From Clostridiales bacterium (lineage in GTDB: Bacteria > Bacillota > Clostridia > Oscillospirales > Oscillospiraceae), in contig SFGJ01000002.1 of assembly GCA_004557655.1 (NCBI GenBank), forward strand, positions 128,410-192,409: DNA of 64,000 nt. The letters run 5' to 3'. Made by a program: the position numbers and the translations under genes. Positions 53,921 through 62,805 of this stretch are shown here, piece after piece; the first letter of the stretch is position 1, and each line of letters begins with the position of its first letter. The notes beneath the pieces are model-generated. The model ran no database searches and was not told where the DNA came from. It was given only the letters and a program-made list of their open reading frames with translations.

Positions 53921-54613
53921 ATGCTTGCATGGATCAACTGGGAACCTGGCGGCCTGCCCCGGGTCCGGCGCAGGGTGGAGCTTTTGAACGGTATGCCCCT
54001 GTGCCGGGTGGAAATTGGGGGCAGAATAACGCCGCTGCTGCGGCTTTTCCTGCGTCGGGAGAGGAGAATTCTGCGGGAGGCCGGGGTGCGGCAGGGCGTC
54101 TGGGCCGACGGATTGCCGGAGCTCCTGCAGCTGGAACTTACAGCCGTGGATGTCACCCCGCTGCGCCGCGCCATACTGCCCGCCCTGCTGGAGCAGGCGT
54201 TTCGGCAAAAGCGGATGACGGAGCGGACGGCCTCCGTGCGGCTCACAGCGGAGGGGACGAGCCTGCCTGTTTACTGGGCGGCGCAGCTTTTGGCCCGGCG
54301 GGTGCGGTATCTGCGTCTGGACACGGGCTGCGGCCAGAAGGCTCTGGAGGACTGGCTGTTGAGCCGCTATGGACTTGCCTGCGGCGGCGCGGAGCCGGAG
54401 CTGGAGGTGACATTGCGCAGAGAGGGCAATGCATCCGCTCTGCTGCTGGGAGAAAACTGCCTGAGGCAGAGGGTGGACTACATACTCCCGCCCCATCTGG
54501 AGGGAACCATACCCGGCGGTGGGGAGGGGGAGCGGCTGTTGGCAGCGCTTTACAGGCAGGAGCGGCTGCGGCCGGGAGAACTGGCTGTGCGGAGAATTCA
54601 TTTCAGTGCTTGA
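53921..54613 (+). CDS. Hypothetical protein, arginine- and leucine-rich
   Basis: A 230-aa cytoplasmic protein (MLAWINWEPGGLPRVRRRVE) with no recognised domain, signal or membrane segment. The central part is rich in Arg and Leu helices (PLLRLFLRRERRILREAGV). It may be specific to this group of gut Firmicutes. Its only ribosome binding site is inside the preceding terminator stem. The stop overlaps the -35 of the greA promoter. Confidence 0.6.
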   Translation: MLAWINWEPGGLPRVRRRVELLNGMPLCRVEIGGRITPLLRLFLRRERRILREAGVRQGVWADGLPELLQLELTAVDVTPLRRAILPALLEQAFRQKRMTERTASVRLTAEGTSLPVYWAAQLLARRVRYLRLDTGCGQKALEDWLLSRYGLACGGAEPELEVTLRREGNASALLLGENCLRQRVDYILPPHLEGTIPGGGEGERLLAALYRQERLRPGELAVRRIHFSA

Positions 54614-54638
54614 CACCGGGGGGGAAACTATCTATAAT
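54610..54638 (+). promoter_or_regulatory. Consensus promoter of greA-lysS
   Basis: TTGACA (54610-54615) and TATAAT (54633-54638), both perfect, spacer 17. The -35 overlaps the upstream stop codon. Confidence 0.92.
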
Positions 54639-54708
54639 GCAATGTGACTTATTATAGAATTGGTGCAGTATCGGCCGATACACCGGATAATAGAAAGGAA
54701 GCGTTACC

Positions 54709-55185
54709 ATGGTTAAAGAGTTCAAAATGAGCCAGGAGCGGTACGACGAGCTGAAAAAGGAGCTGGATTACAGCAAGACCACTCGTGCGGATGAGATCGC
54801 GGAGCTGATCAAGGAGGCCAGAGGCTTCGGAGACCTGTCTGAGAACAGCGAATATGACGAGGCGAAAAACGAGCAGGGCAAGCTATATTCCCGCATTGCC
54901 GAGCTGGAGGAAATTTTGCTGCACGCAAAGATCGTCAGTGATTCCGAAACGGATTCAGATAAGATTTCCATCGGCTGCAGGGTGACGGTGACCAATCTGG
55001 CCACCGGCAAGGCCCTGCCCACCTACAAGATCGTCGGTTCCCAGGAGGCGGATGTGATGAATCATGCCGTGTCCGAGGATTCTCCCTTCGGCAAGGCCCT
55101 CATGGGCCGCAAGGCCGGCGAGGAGATCAGCGTGGAGGCCCCTAAGGGTACCATTTGCTATCGCATTGATTCCATTGAGAGATAA
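54709..55185 (+). CDS. greA: Transcription elongation factor GreA
   Basis: A 158-aa factor that rescues backtracked RNA polymerase. The N-terminal coiled coil carries the acidic tip EARGFGDLSENSEYDEAK, needed for transcript cleavage. The C-terminal FKBP-like domain ends in SIGCRV...YKIVG and PFGKALMGRKAGEE. AAAGGAAG precedes the ATG. It is followed by lysS after 28 bases, a common arrangement in Firmicutes. Confidence 0.95.
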   Translation: MVKEFKMSQERYDELKKELDYSKTTRADEIAELIKEARGFGDLSENSEYDEAKNEQGKLYSRIAELEEILLHAKIVSDSETDSDKISIGCRVTVTNLATGKALPTYKIVGSQEADVMNHAVSEDSPFGKALMGRKAGEEISVEAPKGTICYRIDSIER

Positions 55186-55213
55186 ATAATTTTACAAAAG
55201 GAGGGTACCCGCT

Positions 55214-56719
55214 ATGGCGGAGCAGGAAAACCGCAACATCGAACAACAGCAGGATATTAAGCAAATTCTTCAGGTGCGCCGGGATAAACTCAAGGCCCTG
55301 CAGGATGCGGGGATGAACCCATTTGCCATTACCAAATACAATGTCACCCACCATGCACAGGAAATCAAGGACAGATTCGACGCCATGGAGGGACAGACGG
55401 TGTCCATTGCCGGCCGCCTGATGAGTAAGCGTGGCATGGGAAAGGTCTCCTTCTGCGACCTGCAGGACAAGTCCGGCCGTATTCAGATCTATGCCCGTCG
55501 GGACGAGATGGATCAGGAGGAGTACAACCGTTTCAGAAAGTACGACATCGGAGACATCGTAGGCGTAGAGGGCACCATTTTCCGCACGGAAAAGGGAGAG
55601 ATGAGCGTCCGCGCCAAGAGCATTACCCTGCTCTCCAAGTCCCTGCAGCCCCTGCCCGAGAAGTTCCACGGCCTCACGGACAAGGAGATCCGCTATCGCC
55701 AGCGCTATGTGGATTTGATCGTGAATCCCGAATCCAAGCGCAACTTTGAGATCCGCAGTAAGTTCGTGGCCTATCTGCGCCGCTATCTGGATAATATGGG
55801 CTTTATGGAGGTGGAAACGCCTGTCCTCAGCCCCATTGCCGGCGGCGCCAATGCCCGGCCCTTTATTACGCATCACAATGCACAGGACATTGATATGTAT
55901 CTTCGTATCGCCACGGAGCTGCACCTGAAGCGGCTTATCGTGGGCGGCATGGAGCGCGTGTACGAGGTGGGCCGTATCTTCCGCAACGAGGGTATGGACA
56001 CCAAGCATAACCCCGAATTTACCACCTGCGAGCTGTATCAGGCCTATACCAATCTGGATGGCATGATGGACATTCTGGAGGGTATTCTCTCCGGCGCGGC
56101 GCAGGAAATTCTGGGCACCTACAAGGTCAACTGGCTGGGCCATGACATCGACCTGACCCCCGCCTGGAAGCGGCAGACCATGGCCGATGCCGTCATGGAA
56201 GTGACCGGCGCCGACTTTATGGCCATCGAGGGCGACGACGCCGCCGCCGTGGAACTGGCCAAGAGCGTGGGCGTGGATATGGACGGTGTGGACAAGAAGT
56301 GGGGCAATGCCCTGTACGAAACCTTCGATCAGAAGGTGGAGGACACCTTGATACAGCCCACCTTTATCACCATGTATCCGGTGGAGGTTTCACCCCTGGC
56401 CAAGCGCAGCCCCACGGACCCCTATCTGACCGAACGCTACGAGATGTTCATTTGCGGCTGCGAGATGGGCAACGCCTTCTCTGAGCTGAACGACCCCATC
56501 GACCAGTACCAGCGCTTCAAGGCACAGGCGGAGAAGCGTGCCAATGGCGACGAGGAGGCCGATATGATGGACGAGGACTTTGTCCTGGCACTGGAGTACG
56601 GTATGCCTCCCACGGGTGGTCTTGGCTTCGGCATCGACCGCTGCAGCATGATGCTCTGCGGTACGGATTCCATCCGGGATGTTATTCTGTTCCCGACAAT
56701 GAAACCCCTCTCGGACTAA
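55214..56719 (+). CDS. lysS: Lysyl-tRNA synthetase, class II
   Basis: A 501-aa enzyme charging tRNA-Lys. An OB-fold anticodon domain (about 55-165) is followed by class II motif 1 (NMGFMEVETPVL), motif 2 (RNEGMDTKHNPEFT) and motif 3 (GLGFGIDRCSMML). It ends ILFPTMKPLSD. AAAAGGAGGG precedes the ATG. No clear terminator follows at once; the next strong one is at 56958. Confidence 0.97.
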   Translation: MAEQENRNIEQQQDIKQILQVRRDKLKALQDAGMNPFAITKYNVTHHAQEIKDRFDAMEGQTVSIAGRLMSKRGMGKVSFCDLQDKSGRIQIYARRDEMDQEEYNRFRKYDIGDIVGVEGTIFRTEKGEMSVRAKSITLLSKSLQPLPEKFHGLTDKEIRYRQRYVDLIVNPESKRNFEIRSKFVAYLRRYLDNMGFMEVETPVLSPIAGGANARPFITHHNAQDIDMYLRIATELHLKRLIVGGMERVYEVGRIFRNEGMDTKHNPEFTTCELYQAYTNLDGMMDILEGILSGAAQEILGTYKVNWLGHDIDLTPAWKRQTMADAVMEVTGADFMAIEGDDAAAVELAKSVGVDMDGVDKKWGNALYETFDQKVEDTLIQPTFITMYPVEVSPLAKRSPTDPYLTERYEMFICGCEMGNAFSELNDPIDQYQRFKAQAEKRANGDEEADMMDEDFVLALEYGMPPTGGLGFGIDRCSMMLCGTDSIRDVILFPTMKPLSD

Positions 56720-56767
56720 AAACCCACAAAAATCAGGTTTTGACGGCGTTTTGTTAATCTAAAAAAA

Positions 56768-56957
56768 TGTCGTAAAACGGGGGTTACGACAGATTTACAA
56801 CAAATGACTTTTTGAGCATCGCTCGTCTTTTACGACAAATGCGTGTCGTAAATCACGAGAATCGTAAATTGTTAATCCAGTGGCTTCATTGTAACGGCTA
56901 CATTGTAAATTGAATAAATAAGCCTTGTAAACTCGGTATTTAACGATGTTTACGACA
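56768..56957. repeat. Cluster of five TTTACGACA iterons
   Basis: Copies occur at 56768-56776 (reverse), 56784-56791 (TTACGACA only), 56829-56837, 56844-56852 (reverse) and 56949-56957. The first four form two inverted pairs with 7- and 6-base spacers. Related TGTAAA and CGTAAAT words fill the gaps. The cluster follows lysS and precedes mobile-element remnants, so it may be a binding site of a lost element protein. Confidence 0.65.
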
Positions 56958-56992
56958 GAACCTCGGACTGTATAGTTCGGGGTTCTTTTTTT
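56958..56992 (+). terminator. Rho-independent terminator
   Basis: Stem GAACCTCGGA / TTCGGGGTTC followed by TTTTTTT. Confidence 0.85.
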
Positions 56993-57050
56993 GCATATTT
57001 GAAGCTGGCAACGATTATGGATATACTGTAATCGAATGGAGGGACTACAA

Positions 57051-57197
57051 ATGAAGAAGTATTATATCAATCTAACCGAGCAGGAACGCTCTCAAATCAT
57101 ACATTCGCTTATAGATAAGAAGAACGCACTTATGGCTCAAAGCATATACGGCGACCGCTATCGTGCAGGACGGCGAAAAGTTCAGGGGGTTTCTTGA
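57051..57197 (+). pseudogene. Mobile-element small protein fused out of frame at a deletion scar
   Basis: GGAGG lies 8 bases before ATG 57051. The first 33 codons (MKKYYINLTEQERSQIIHSL...) resemble small proteins found in integrative elements. From about 57148 the frame enters, out of phase, the ArdC-like sequence that follows and stops after 48 codons. The two genes appear joined by a deletion. Confidence 0.6.
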
Positions 57198-57387
57198 TAC
57201 AAAGGCAAGGCTTGACCGCTATTCCGCCGCAAACACCCTGTTCATTTACAGTCAGTACCCCAAAGCAACCCGGCTTAAAGACTTCGGTGACTGGGCGGAG
57301 GAAAAAGAATCTATCAATAAGGGCGCAAAGAGTATCTCCGTTCTTGAATCTGTTGAGTACACAAAGAAGCTGTGCTTACATACTTAA
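57151..57387 (+). pseudogene. ArdC-like N-terminal domain fragment
   Basis: This frame reads ATAIVQDGEKFRGFLDTKAR, then YSAANTLFIYSQYP and ATRLKDFGDWAEEK. It is the N-terminal ssDNA-binding-like domain of ArdC/LtrC-type proteins from conjugative elements. Homology ends abruptly at EYTKK. A further in-frame-shifted scrap (57372-57422, TYLKETYFNENGLE then stop) looks like the C-terminus of another element protein. Both ends are deletion points, so this is debris. Confidence 0.7.
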
Positions 57388-57422
57388 AGGAAACATACTT
57401 TAATGAAAACGGTTTGGAATAG

Positions 57423-57750
57423 CAAAGTAAGGAAAAGAGAAGTTAAATCAGGGCATAAGATACTCTTCCTTGAAATCCCCACGAGGAGGCCGGTCGACTG
57501 ATCCGCTCACCGTAAGTCTCCGTATTGCGATCTATTGAGAATAATTGCGAGTAATTCTCTAATTCTTTTCCAAAAACGGTGCAGGAATTCTATAAATCAC
57601 AATAATCTGAAGCAGACAGCAATATCTAACAATGAGAGACCTATGAACCTAAAAAATCCATACGCTGTTTGTCCTATAAAGGCTTATTTATCCCCGCCTT
57701 CCGCGTGATACTGCCTGACAATTTTTTTTGAAATATCCACTGTCCCCATC
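57423..57750. other. Gene-free region after the element remnants
   Basis: About 330 AT-rich bases with stops in all frames. The only structure noted is an imperfect palindrome GAGAATAATTGCGAGTAATTCTC (57537-57559 in two halves GAGAAT / ATTCTC). No RNA gene or ORF is supported. Confidence 0.5.
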
Positions 57751-57794
57751 TTGAAAAACGGATGCACATCTGCTACAATTGGTTTACAAACCAA
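57751..57794 (+). promoter_or_regulatory. Promoter and operator of the TetR gene
   Basis: TTGAAA (57751-57756) and TACAAT with TGC upstream (57774-57779), spacer 17. A perfect 16-base palindrome TTGGTTTACAAACCAA (57779-57794) overlaps the transcription start, the usual place for autorepression by a TetR protein. Confidence 0.75.
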
Positions 57795-57819
57795 ATCGCT
57801 GGGTAAGGGGGTTGAATAA

Positions 57820-58521
57820 TTGGCAGTACGAAGCGACGGACTTCAGACGGAAAAGCGGATCCTGCAGGCTTGTGTCCGACTGTTTCTGGAAAACGGATAC
57901 CGGCGCACGACCATGCTGCAGATTTTCAAGGAAGCGCAGGTCTCCTCCGGCAGCTTTCAGAACCTTTTTCGCAGCAAGGACGGCGTTTTGCTGGAGCTGG
58001 TGAACTTCATGTTTGAAAACCAGTTCGGCATGGCCAGAAGCGTTGCGGGGGCGGAACTGCCGCCGGTGTATGTCTACGCGGCGGAAACCGCACTGCAGAT
58101 CACGCTGACGGAGCTGAATGAAAATCTGCGGGAGATCTACCTGGAAGCCTACACCCAGGAACACCTGCTGGACTACATCCAGCGGGCCACGGCAAAGGAG
58201 CTGCACCGCATCTTCGGCTCCTATCAGCCCGGGCTGACGGAGCAGGATTTTTACGAGCTGGAGCTTGGCACGGCGGGGCTGATGCGGGGGTACATGGCCA
58301 ATCCCTGCACGGCGGATTTCCCGCTGGAGCGGAAGCTGGAGAAATTCCTGACCCTGGCGCTGCGGGGCTACAAGGTGCCGGAGGAGGAGCTGCAGCAGGT
58401 TCTTTCCTTCCTGGCGGGGCTGGATATGCGCGGCATCGCCCAAAAGGTCATGGAGGAGCTGTTCCGGCAGCTTGCCATGCGCTATGAATTTTCCCCGGAG
58501 GGCCTGGTGCCGCAGGGATAG
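57820..58521 (+). CDS. TetR/AcrR-family transcriptional regulator
   Basis: A 233-aa regulator. The helix-turn-helix (about 10-55) reads RILQACVRLFLENGYRRTTM then VSSGSFQNLFRSKDGVL, the TetR pattern. The C-terminal ligand domain is helical. TTG 57820 is used, 8 bases after AAGGGGG. The gene lies under its own palindromic operator and 121 bases before a surface adhesin gene, which it may also control. GC content matches the core genome, not the flanking element debris. Confidence 0.85.
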   Translation: MAVRSDGLQTEKRILQACVRLFLENGYRRTTMLQIFKEAQVSSGSFQNLFRSKDGVLLELVNFMFENQFGMARSVAGAELPPVYVYAAETALQITLTELNENLREIYLEAYTQEHLLDYIQRATAKELHRIFGSYQPGLTEQDFYELELGTAGLMRGYMANPCTADFPLERKLEKFLTLALRGYKVPEEELQQVLSFLAGLDMRGIAQKVMEELFRQLAMRYEFSPEGLVPQG

Positions 58522-58642
58522 AAGCAAACAAAGAGGGTATGTAAGGGAGTATTCCCTTGCATAGGGGAATCCCCCTATGCAATCTCCCTATGAACAAATT
58601 TCTTTTCTGCGGAGTACAGAGAAGAAAAAGAAAGGAAAGATT

Positions 58643-60751
58643 ATGAAGAAACGAATTTTTAGTATTATGATGTGCCTTTGCATGGTGCTGATGCTCTTCC
58701 CGGCCATGGCCTCTGCGGAGGAGTCGGGCAGCATCACCATCGACGGCGCGGATGTGGTCTGCAAGGAGCAGAACTATGAATTCACCGTCACGCCGTCGGA
58801 CGGCGTGACCCTGGACGAGACATTCGGGTATGACACCGGCATGAAGGGCAGCAGCGTGGAGCTGACGATTGATGAAGACGGCGTGGGACACGGCGTACTG
58901 CCTGCGGAGTGGTACGATCTGAATACGGACGGTTTTGACGTGAACGCACGTGGAACAGATCCGAACGGTAATACCGTGACCGACACCAAGCACGTTACGA
59001 TCCGGGCCAGTCACCTCTTCGTGGACGGCGCCTGCGAGGTCTGCGGCTTGCGGCAGTACACCATTACCTATGACGCCGGCGCATACGGCACGGGCAGCAT
59101 CGCGGCGGGAACCAAAATTCAGGGCGAGGACTTTACCCTGAGCAGCGAGACCTTCACCCGTGAGGGCTATGTTCAGACCGGCTGGTTGGATACGGATGAC
59201 GGATTCTATGCGCTTGGCGGAATCTATAACAAGGATGCGGATATAACGCTGACCCCGAAGTGGTCCGGGGATGTTTCCACTGAGACCGAGCTGAAAGAGG
59301 CCCTTGACGCGCACCTTACTTTCATCAGGTTGATTGATGACTTCAAACTTTCAAACACCCTCAACCTGAGCGATAAGCAGATCACGCTGGACCTCAACGG
59401 CCATACGCTCAAGGGCAATATCATATTGGCGGATACCTCTGCGGCTCCGCATTCCATTCTGACCCTGATCGACAGCGATCCCAACGGCCGCGGTGTGCTG
59501 GACGGCAATATCGAACTGACCCGCGAAAACTACGGCAATGTAAGCCGCCTCAACGCCAACGGCGGCACGGTAACAGGGAAGGTTTCCCTCAACAGCTATA
59601 TCGCCAAGATCTTCTGTACCAGCGATACCCCCACCGCCATTAAGGGCTATGCCGGCAAATACGGAGAGATCCACGGCGGTATACTCTACGACAGTTTCAA
59701 CGAAGGCTGCATCAGGGAAAATACCGTGACATTCATGAACGGTAGCAGCCGTTACGCGGTTGAGGTCGTGGCGGACGGCAACAAGGTGGTCGCGCCCATC
59801 AAACCGGCCGCGCCGGAGGGCATGAAGTTCGCCGGCTGGTACACGGACAAAGCACTTAGCGAAAAATACGAATTCGGCAGCCCCCTGCCTCAGAACATTA
59901 TCCTCTATGCGGGATTTGAGCCGATTACCTACACCGTGCAATATGACGGCGGTGCCGAGTTCGGCCTTATGGTGAACTTTAAGACCCACGGCGTGGATCT
60001 GACCCTGGCCGGAAAGGCCTTCTACCGCGATGGCTTCGTCCACATCGGCTGGCTGGGCTCGGACGGCGAGTTCTATGAGCTTGGCGGTGTCTATTCCACG
60101 GACGCGGATGTGACGCTATACCCCGTTTATGACCGGATCATCACCCTGAACGTGCCCTTCACCACCACGGTGAAGCAGGGCGGCAACGTAGCCCCCGGCG
60201 AGACGACGTTTGATCTGGCCATCGTGGGCGCCAACGCGGGTGAGGAGCGCTACGCGGATGTGTCCCTCTCCGGCACCGTTACCACCACCAACGGCGTGGG
60301 CGACTATGAAGGCACCCTGACCTTCACCGGCCCAGAACGGCAGCTCGGGTATATGCTCTCCGAGGGCGCGTTCGTCCAGCAGGTGAACGGCGGCGAGGAA
60401 AACTGGACCTATGACGAAACGGTGTATGGCCTGCTCCTGAAGCAGGGCGCGGCCTACGCCACGGATGACGCGGCGTCGCCCTATACCGTGCTTATCCTCC
60501 CGGCCATCAGCGTGGACACGGACGACGGTGTGCGCTACGATATCGACTGGGATGCGATCGATTGGAACGCGCCGCAGTCGGAAGATATGCACTTCACCAA
60601 CACCTATACGAAATCCACAACTGAGCCCGGTACCCCGGACACCGGCGATAACAGCAATCTCACGCTGTGGTTTGCCCTTCTGGCAGTATCCGGAGTTGGC
60701 GCGGCCGGAGCCGCAATCTACAGCAGAAAGAGAAAATATTCCGCAGAATAA
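58643..60751 (+). CDS. Sortase-anchored surface protein with repeats and a pilin-like domain
   Basis: A 702-aa surface protein. The signal peptide runs 1-27 (FPAMASA). Listeria-Bacteroides (InlB-B) repeats lie at about 139-209 and 433-496, sharing FYxLGGxYxxDADxTLxP. A predicted beta-helix-like stretch spans 213-372. A Spy0128/FctA-like domain (about 499-652) carries TFDLAIVGAN. The C-terminus has TPDTGD (about 664-669), a helix (674-692) and SRKRKY, a variant LPxTG sorting signal. AAAGGAAAG precedes ATG 58643. It probably serves in adhesion; no sortase gene is in the window. Confidence 0.82.
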   Translation: MKKRIFSIMMCLCMVLMLFPAMASAEESGSITIDGADVVCKEQNYEFTVTPSDGVTLDETFGYDTGMKGSSVELTIDEDGVGHGVLPAEWYDLNTDGFDVNARGTDPNGNTVTDTKHVTIRASHLFVDGACEVCGLRQYTITYDAGAYGTGSIAAGTKIQGEDFTLSSETFTREGYVQTGWLDTDDGFYALGGIYNKDADITLTPKWSGDVSTETELKEALDAHLTFIRLIDDFKLSNTLNLSDKQITLDLNGHTLKGNIILADTSAAPHSILTLIDSDPNGRGVLDGNIELTRENYGNVSRLNANGGTVTGKVSLNSYIAKIFCTSDTPTAIKGYAGKYGEIHGGILYDSFNEGCIRENTVTFMNGSSRYAVEVVADGNKVVAPIKPAAPEGMKFAGWYTDKALSEKYEFGSPLPQNIILYAGFEPITYTVQYDGGAEFGLMVNFKTHGVDLTLAGKAFYRDGFVHIGWLGSDGEFYELGGVYSTDADVTLYPVYDRIITLNVPFTTTVKQGGNVAPGETTFDLAIVGANAGEERYADVSLSGTVTTTNGVGDYEGTLTFTGPERQLGYMLSEGAFVQQVNGGEENWTYDETVYGLLLKQGAAYATDDAASPYTVLILPAISVDTDDGVRYDIDWDAIDWNAPQSEDMHFTNTYTKSTTEPGTPDTGDNSNLTLWFALLAVSGVGAAGAAIYSRKRKYSAE

Positions 60752-60840
60752 CCCAAAGAAATCTTTATAAGGATGGGCGGTAACGGACATAGTCCCGCTG
60801 CCGCCTTTTCCCTTGGAGCTGAATAACTGACGGCGCGAAT

Positions 60841-60877
60841 AAAAAATCGGCAATAGTCTTGCTATTGCCGATTCTCT
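60841..60877 (-). terminator. Terminator of the second DMT gene
   Basis: Stem AATCGGCAATAG / CTATTGCCGATT followed by TTTTTT on the minus strand. Confidence 0.9.
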
Positions 60878-60906
60878 TACGGTGAAAACATGGGGTAACG
60901 GAGCTT

Positions 60907-61788
60907 TTACGGTTGTTTTTTCCTCCTGAAAATTGCCGGCCCACCCTCCATGGCCACAAGGGAAAGCATCATCAGCGCCGCCCCCGCGTAGCCGCGGGCA
61001 GTGAGCCGTTCGCCGGCAAAGAAAAAGGCGACTGTGGCGGAAAACAGCGGCTCCAGAGTGAAGATCAGACCCACATGGACGGCGGAGGTGTACTTTTGCT
61101 GTACGGCGGTGACGGCAAAGGCAATGCCTGTGCAGAAGACGGACAGAAACAGGGCACTGCCCCAGCCGGCTGGGGTCTGCGGCAGGCAGGGCGACTCGAA
61201 AATAACGGACAAAAGCAGCATGACCACGCCTGTGACAACCTGCTGAAACACCCCCAACTGCAGAGCGTCCACCTCCGGCTGCTGCACGGCGTGCTCCACC
61301 ACCAGGAGGTTGATGCCGTAGCCCATAGCGCACAGCAGACAGATGAGATCCCCCGCGGCGGGGCGGAAGTTCTCCTGCAGCGTCAGCAGCGCAAGACCAA
61401 CAGCGCACAAAACAAGACACAGAAGCATCCGCCGCTCCGGTTTCTTCCGATACACCAGAAAACTCAAAAGCGGCGTGGTCACCACCGGCAGAGAGCAGAT
61501 GAAACCTGCGTTGGAGATGGAGGTATACAGCAGCCCCACGGTGGCGCCGATATAGGTCAGGGTCAGAGACAGCCCCGCTGGAATGGCGTAGAGCAGGGTT
61601 TTGCGGCTTACCGTGCGCAGTTTGGGGAAGAGCACCGCACCCAGCAGCAAAGAGGCCAGCAAAAATCGAAAGGCACACAGGGCGAAAGGGGGCATTTCTC
61701 CCAGAGCCAGGTCGGATAAATAGTAAGAGCAGCCCCAAAAGCCGGTGACCAGCACCAGCAACAGATTGGCTTTTCTCTGTCGTGTCAT
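60907..61788 (-). CDS. EamA/DMT-family transporter
   Basis: A 293-aa membrane protein with about ten helices in two EamA repeats. VTGFWGCSYYLSDLALG at the N-terminus and the second-half FTLEPLFSATVAFFFAGERLT motif are typical of the family. The C-terminus is basic (RRKKQP). AGAAAGGAGCC lies before the ATG. It is opposite to the adhesin gene and next to the serine recombinase remnant. The substrate is unknown. Confidence 0.87.
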   Translation of the reverse strand: MTRQRKANLLLVLVTGFWGCSYYLSDLALGEMPPFALCAFRFLLASLLLGAVLFPKLRTVSRKTLLYAIPAGLSLTLTYIGATVGLLYTSISNAGFICSLPVVTTPLLSFLVYRKKPERRMLLCLVLCAVGLALLTLQENFRPAAGDLICLLCAMGYGINLLVVEHAVQQPEVDALQLGVFQQVVTGVVMLLLSVIFESPCLPQTPAGWGSALFLSVFCTGIAFAVTAVQQKYTSAVHVGLIFTLEPLFSATVAFFFAGERLTARGYAGAALMMLSLVAMEGGPAIFRRKKQP

Positions 61789-61811
61789 AAGACGGCTCCT
61801 TTCTGCCCTAA

Positions 61812-61852
61812 GTGAAATGCAGTCAAACTACCCATGCCGGCAGGCATTTCAC
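61812..61852 (-). promoter_or_regulatory. Inverted repeat upstream of the DMT gene
   Basis: GTGAAATGC (61812-61820) and GCATTTCAC (61844-61852), perfect 9-base arms, 23-base spacer, 24 bases before the start. A possible operator. Confidence 0.4.
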
Positions 61853-61911
61853 ATGGCACAGCCATAGCACTTGCGCGGCAAATTGCAAAAATCCCAGCAG
61901 AGGGATTCATT

Positions 61912-62805
61912 TTACAAAAAAAGCACACTGCGAGGTGTGCTTTTTTCTGGTGCAGTTGAGCAATCCAAATCCGAACCAGAAGCCGCTTTTTCAGCGGCTT
62001 CTTTAGCCTCGCCGAATGTAATGGTTTTTGTGCCGTCCTTGTAGTTAAAGGTTATCAGCATTTTATCGTCATACAGGAATATCGCGTTGATAAAGGTGTC
62101 AATCAGCATTTTGCGGTGACTCTGCTTGGTAACATCTAATTTGCGGAAACGGTGCAGCCAAAATGTCATAAACTCCGCGCTGATTTTCGGGGGCTTGGAC
62201 AACTGCTCGTTGGCAAGGCGGGTTTCCAATTCCTCTTTTGCAGCCTCTAATTCTTCAAGGCGTTCTTTGGTCGATTTTGTCAGAATACCTTGCTGAATAG
62301 CATTCATCTGAAAATGTTGGTCTGCGTCAATCTGATAGCCCATCGGCAGCGTACCGCCATTAAACATACATTTCAACGCATTATCGGTCATACCGCGTAC
62401 AACCTTTTCGGAAAGGTCAACGGAATAGTATTCAGCGAAGCCCTCAAGCATGGATTCAAGGATAATACCCTCTGCGCCATCGGAAATAACCTCGGTAGCG
62501 GAAACAACCTTAACGCCGTTCTTCTTCAACTGCGCCTTGTATCGTGCGCTGTCATAGCGATTTCGGGCAAACCGGTCAAGTTTCCAAACGATAATCATAT
62601 CAAACAGCTTTTTGCCGCTGTCCTTAATCATGTTCTGAAATTCTGGGCGGTTGTCGGTCTTTGCGGAAACTGCCCTGTCGATGTAGTGACGCAGAACGGT
62701 AATTCCATTCTTATCAGCAAACGCGGTACATTCGCGGAGCTGACCTTCTATGGATTCCTCGCGCTGATTATCAGAAGAATATCTCGCGTAAATTACTGCC
62801 GTCCT
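61912..62805 (-). pseudogene. Serine recombinase with internal deletion and lost start codon
   Basis: The frame encodes the N-terminal resolvase domain (AVIYARYSSDNQREE, GQLRECTAFA, VWKLDRFARNRYDSA) of a large serine recombinase, then passes at about 62300-62310 straight from IDADQHFQM to NAIQQGILTK. The central recombinase and zinc domains, some 200 residues, are missing. The coiled-coil end and C-terminus remain. No ATG, GTG or TTG opens the frame before the catalytic serine; the expected codon at 62805-62803 is AGG. The stop overlaps a terminator hairpin. It is the integrase of a decayed integrative element. Confidence 0.82.

Noticed and set aside
57537..57559. Imperfect palindrome resembling a Fur or PerR box
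   Set aside because: The match to the 7-1-7 pattern is poor and no iron or peroxide gene is adjacent.
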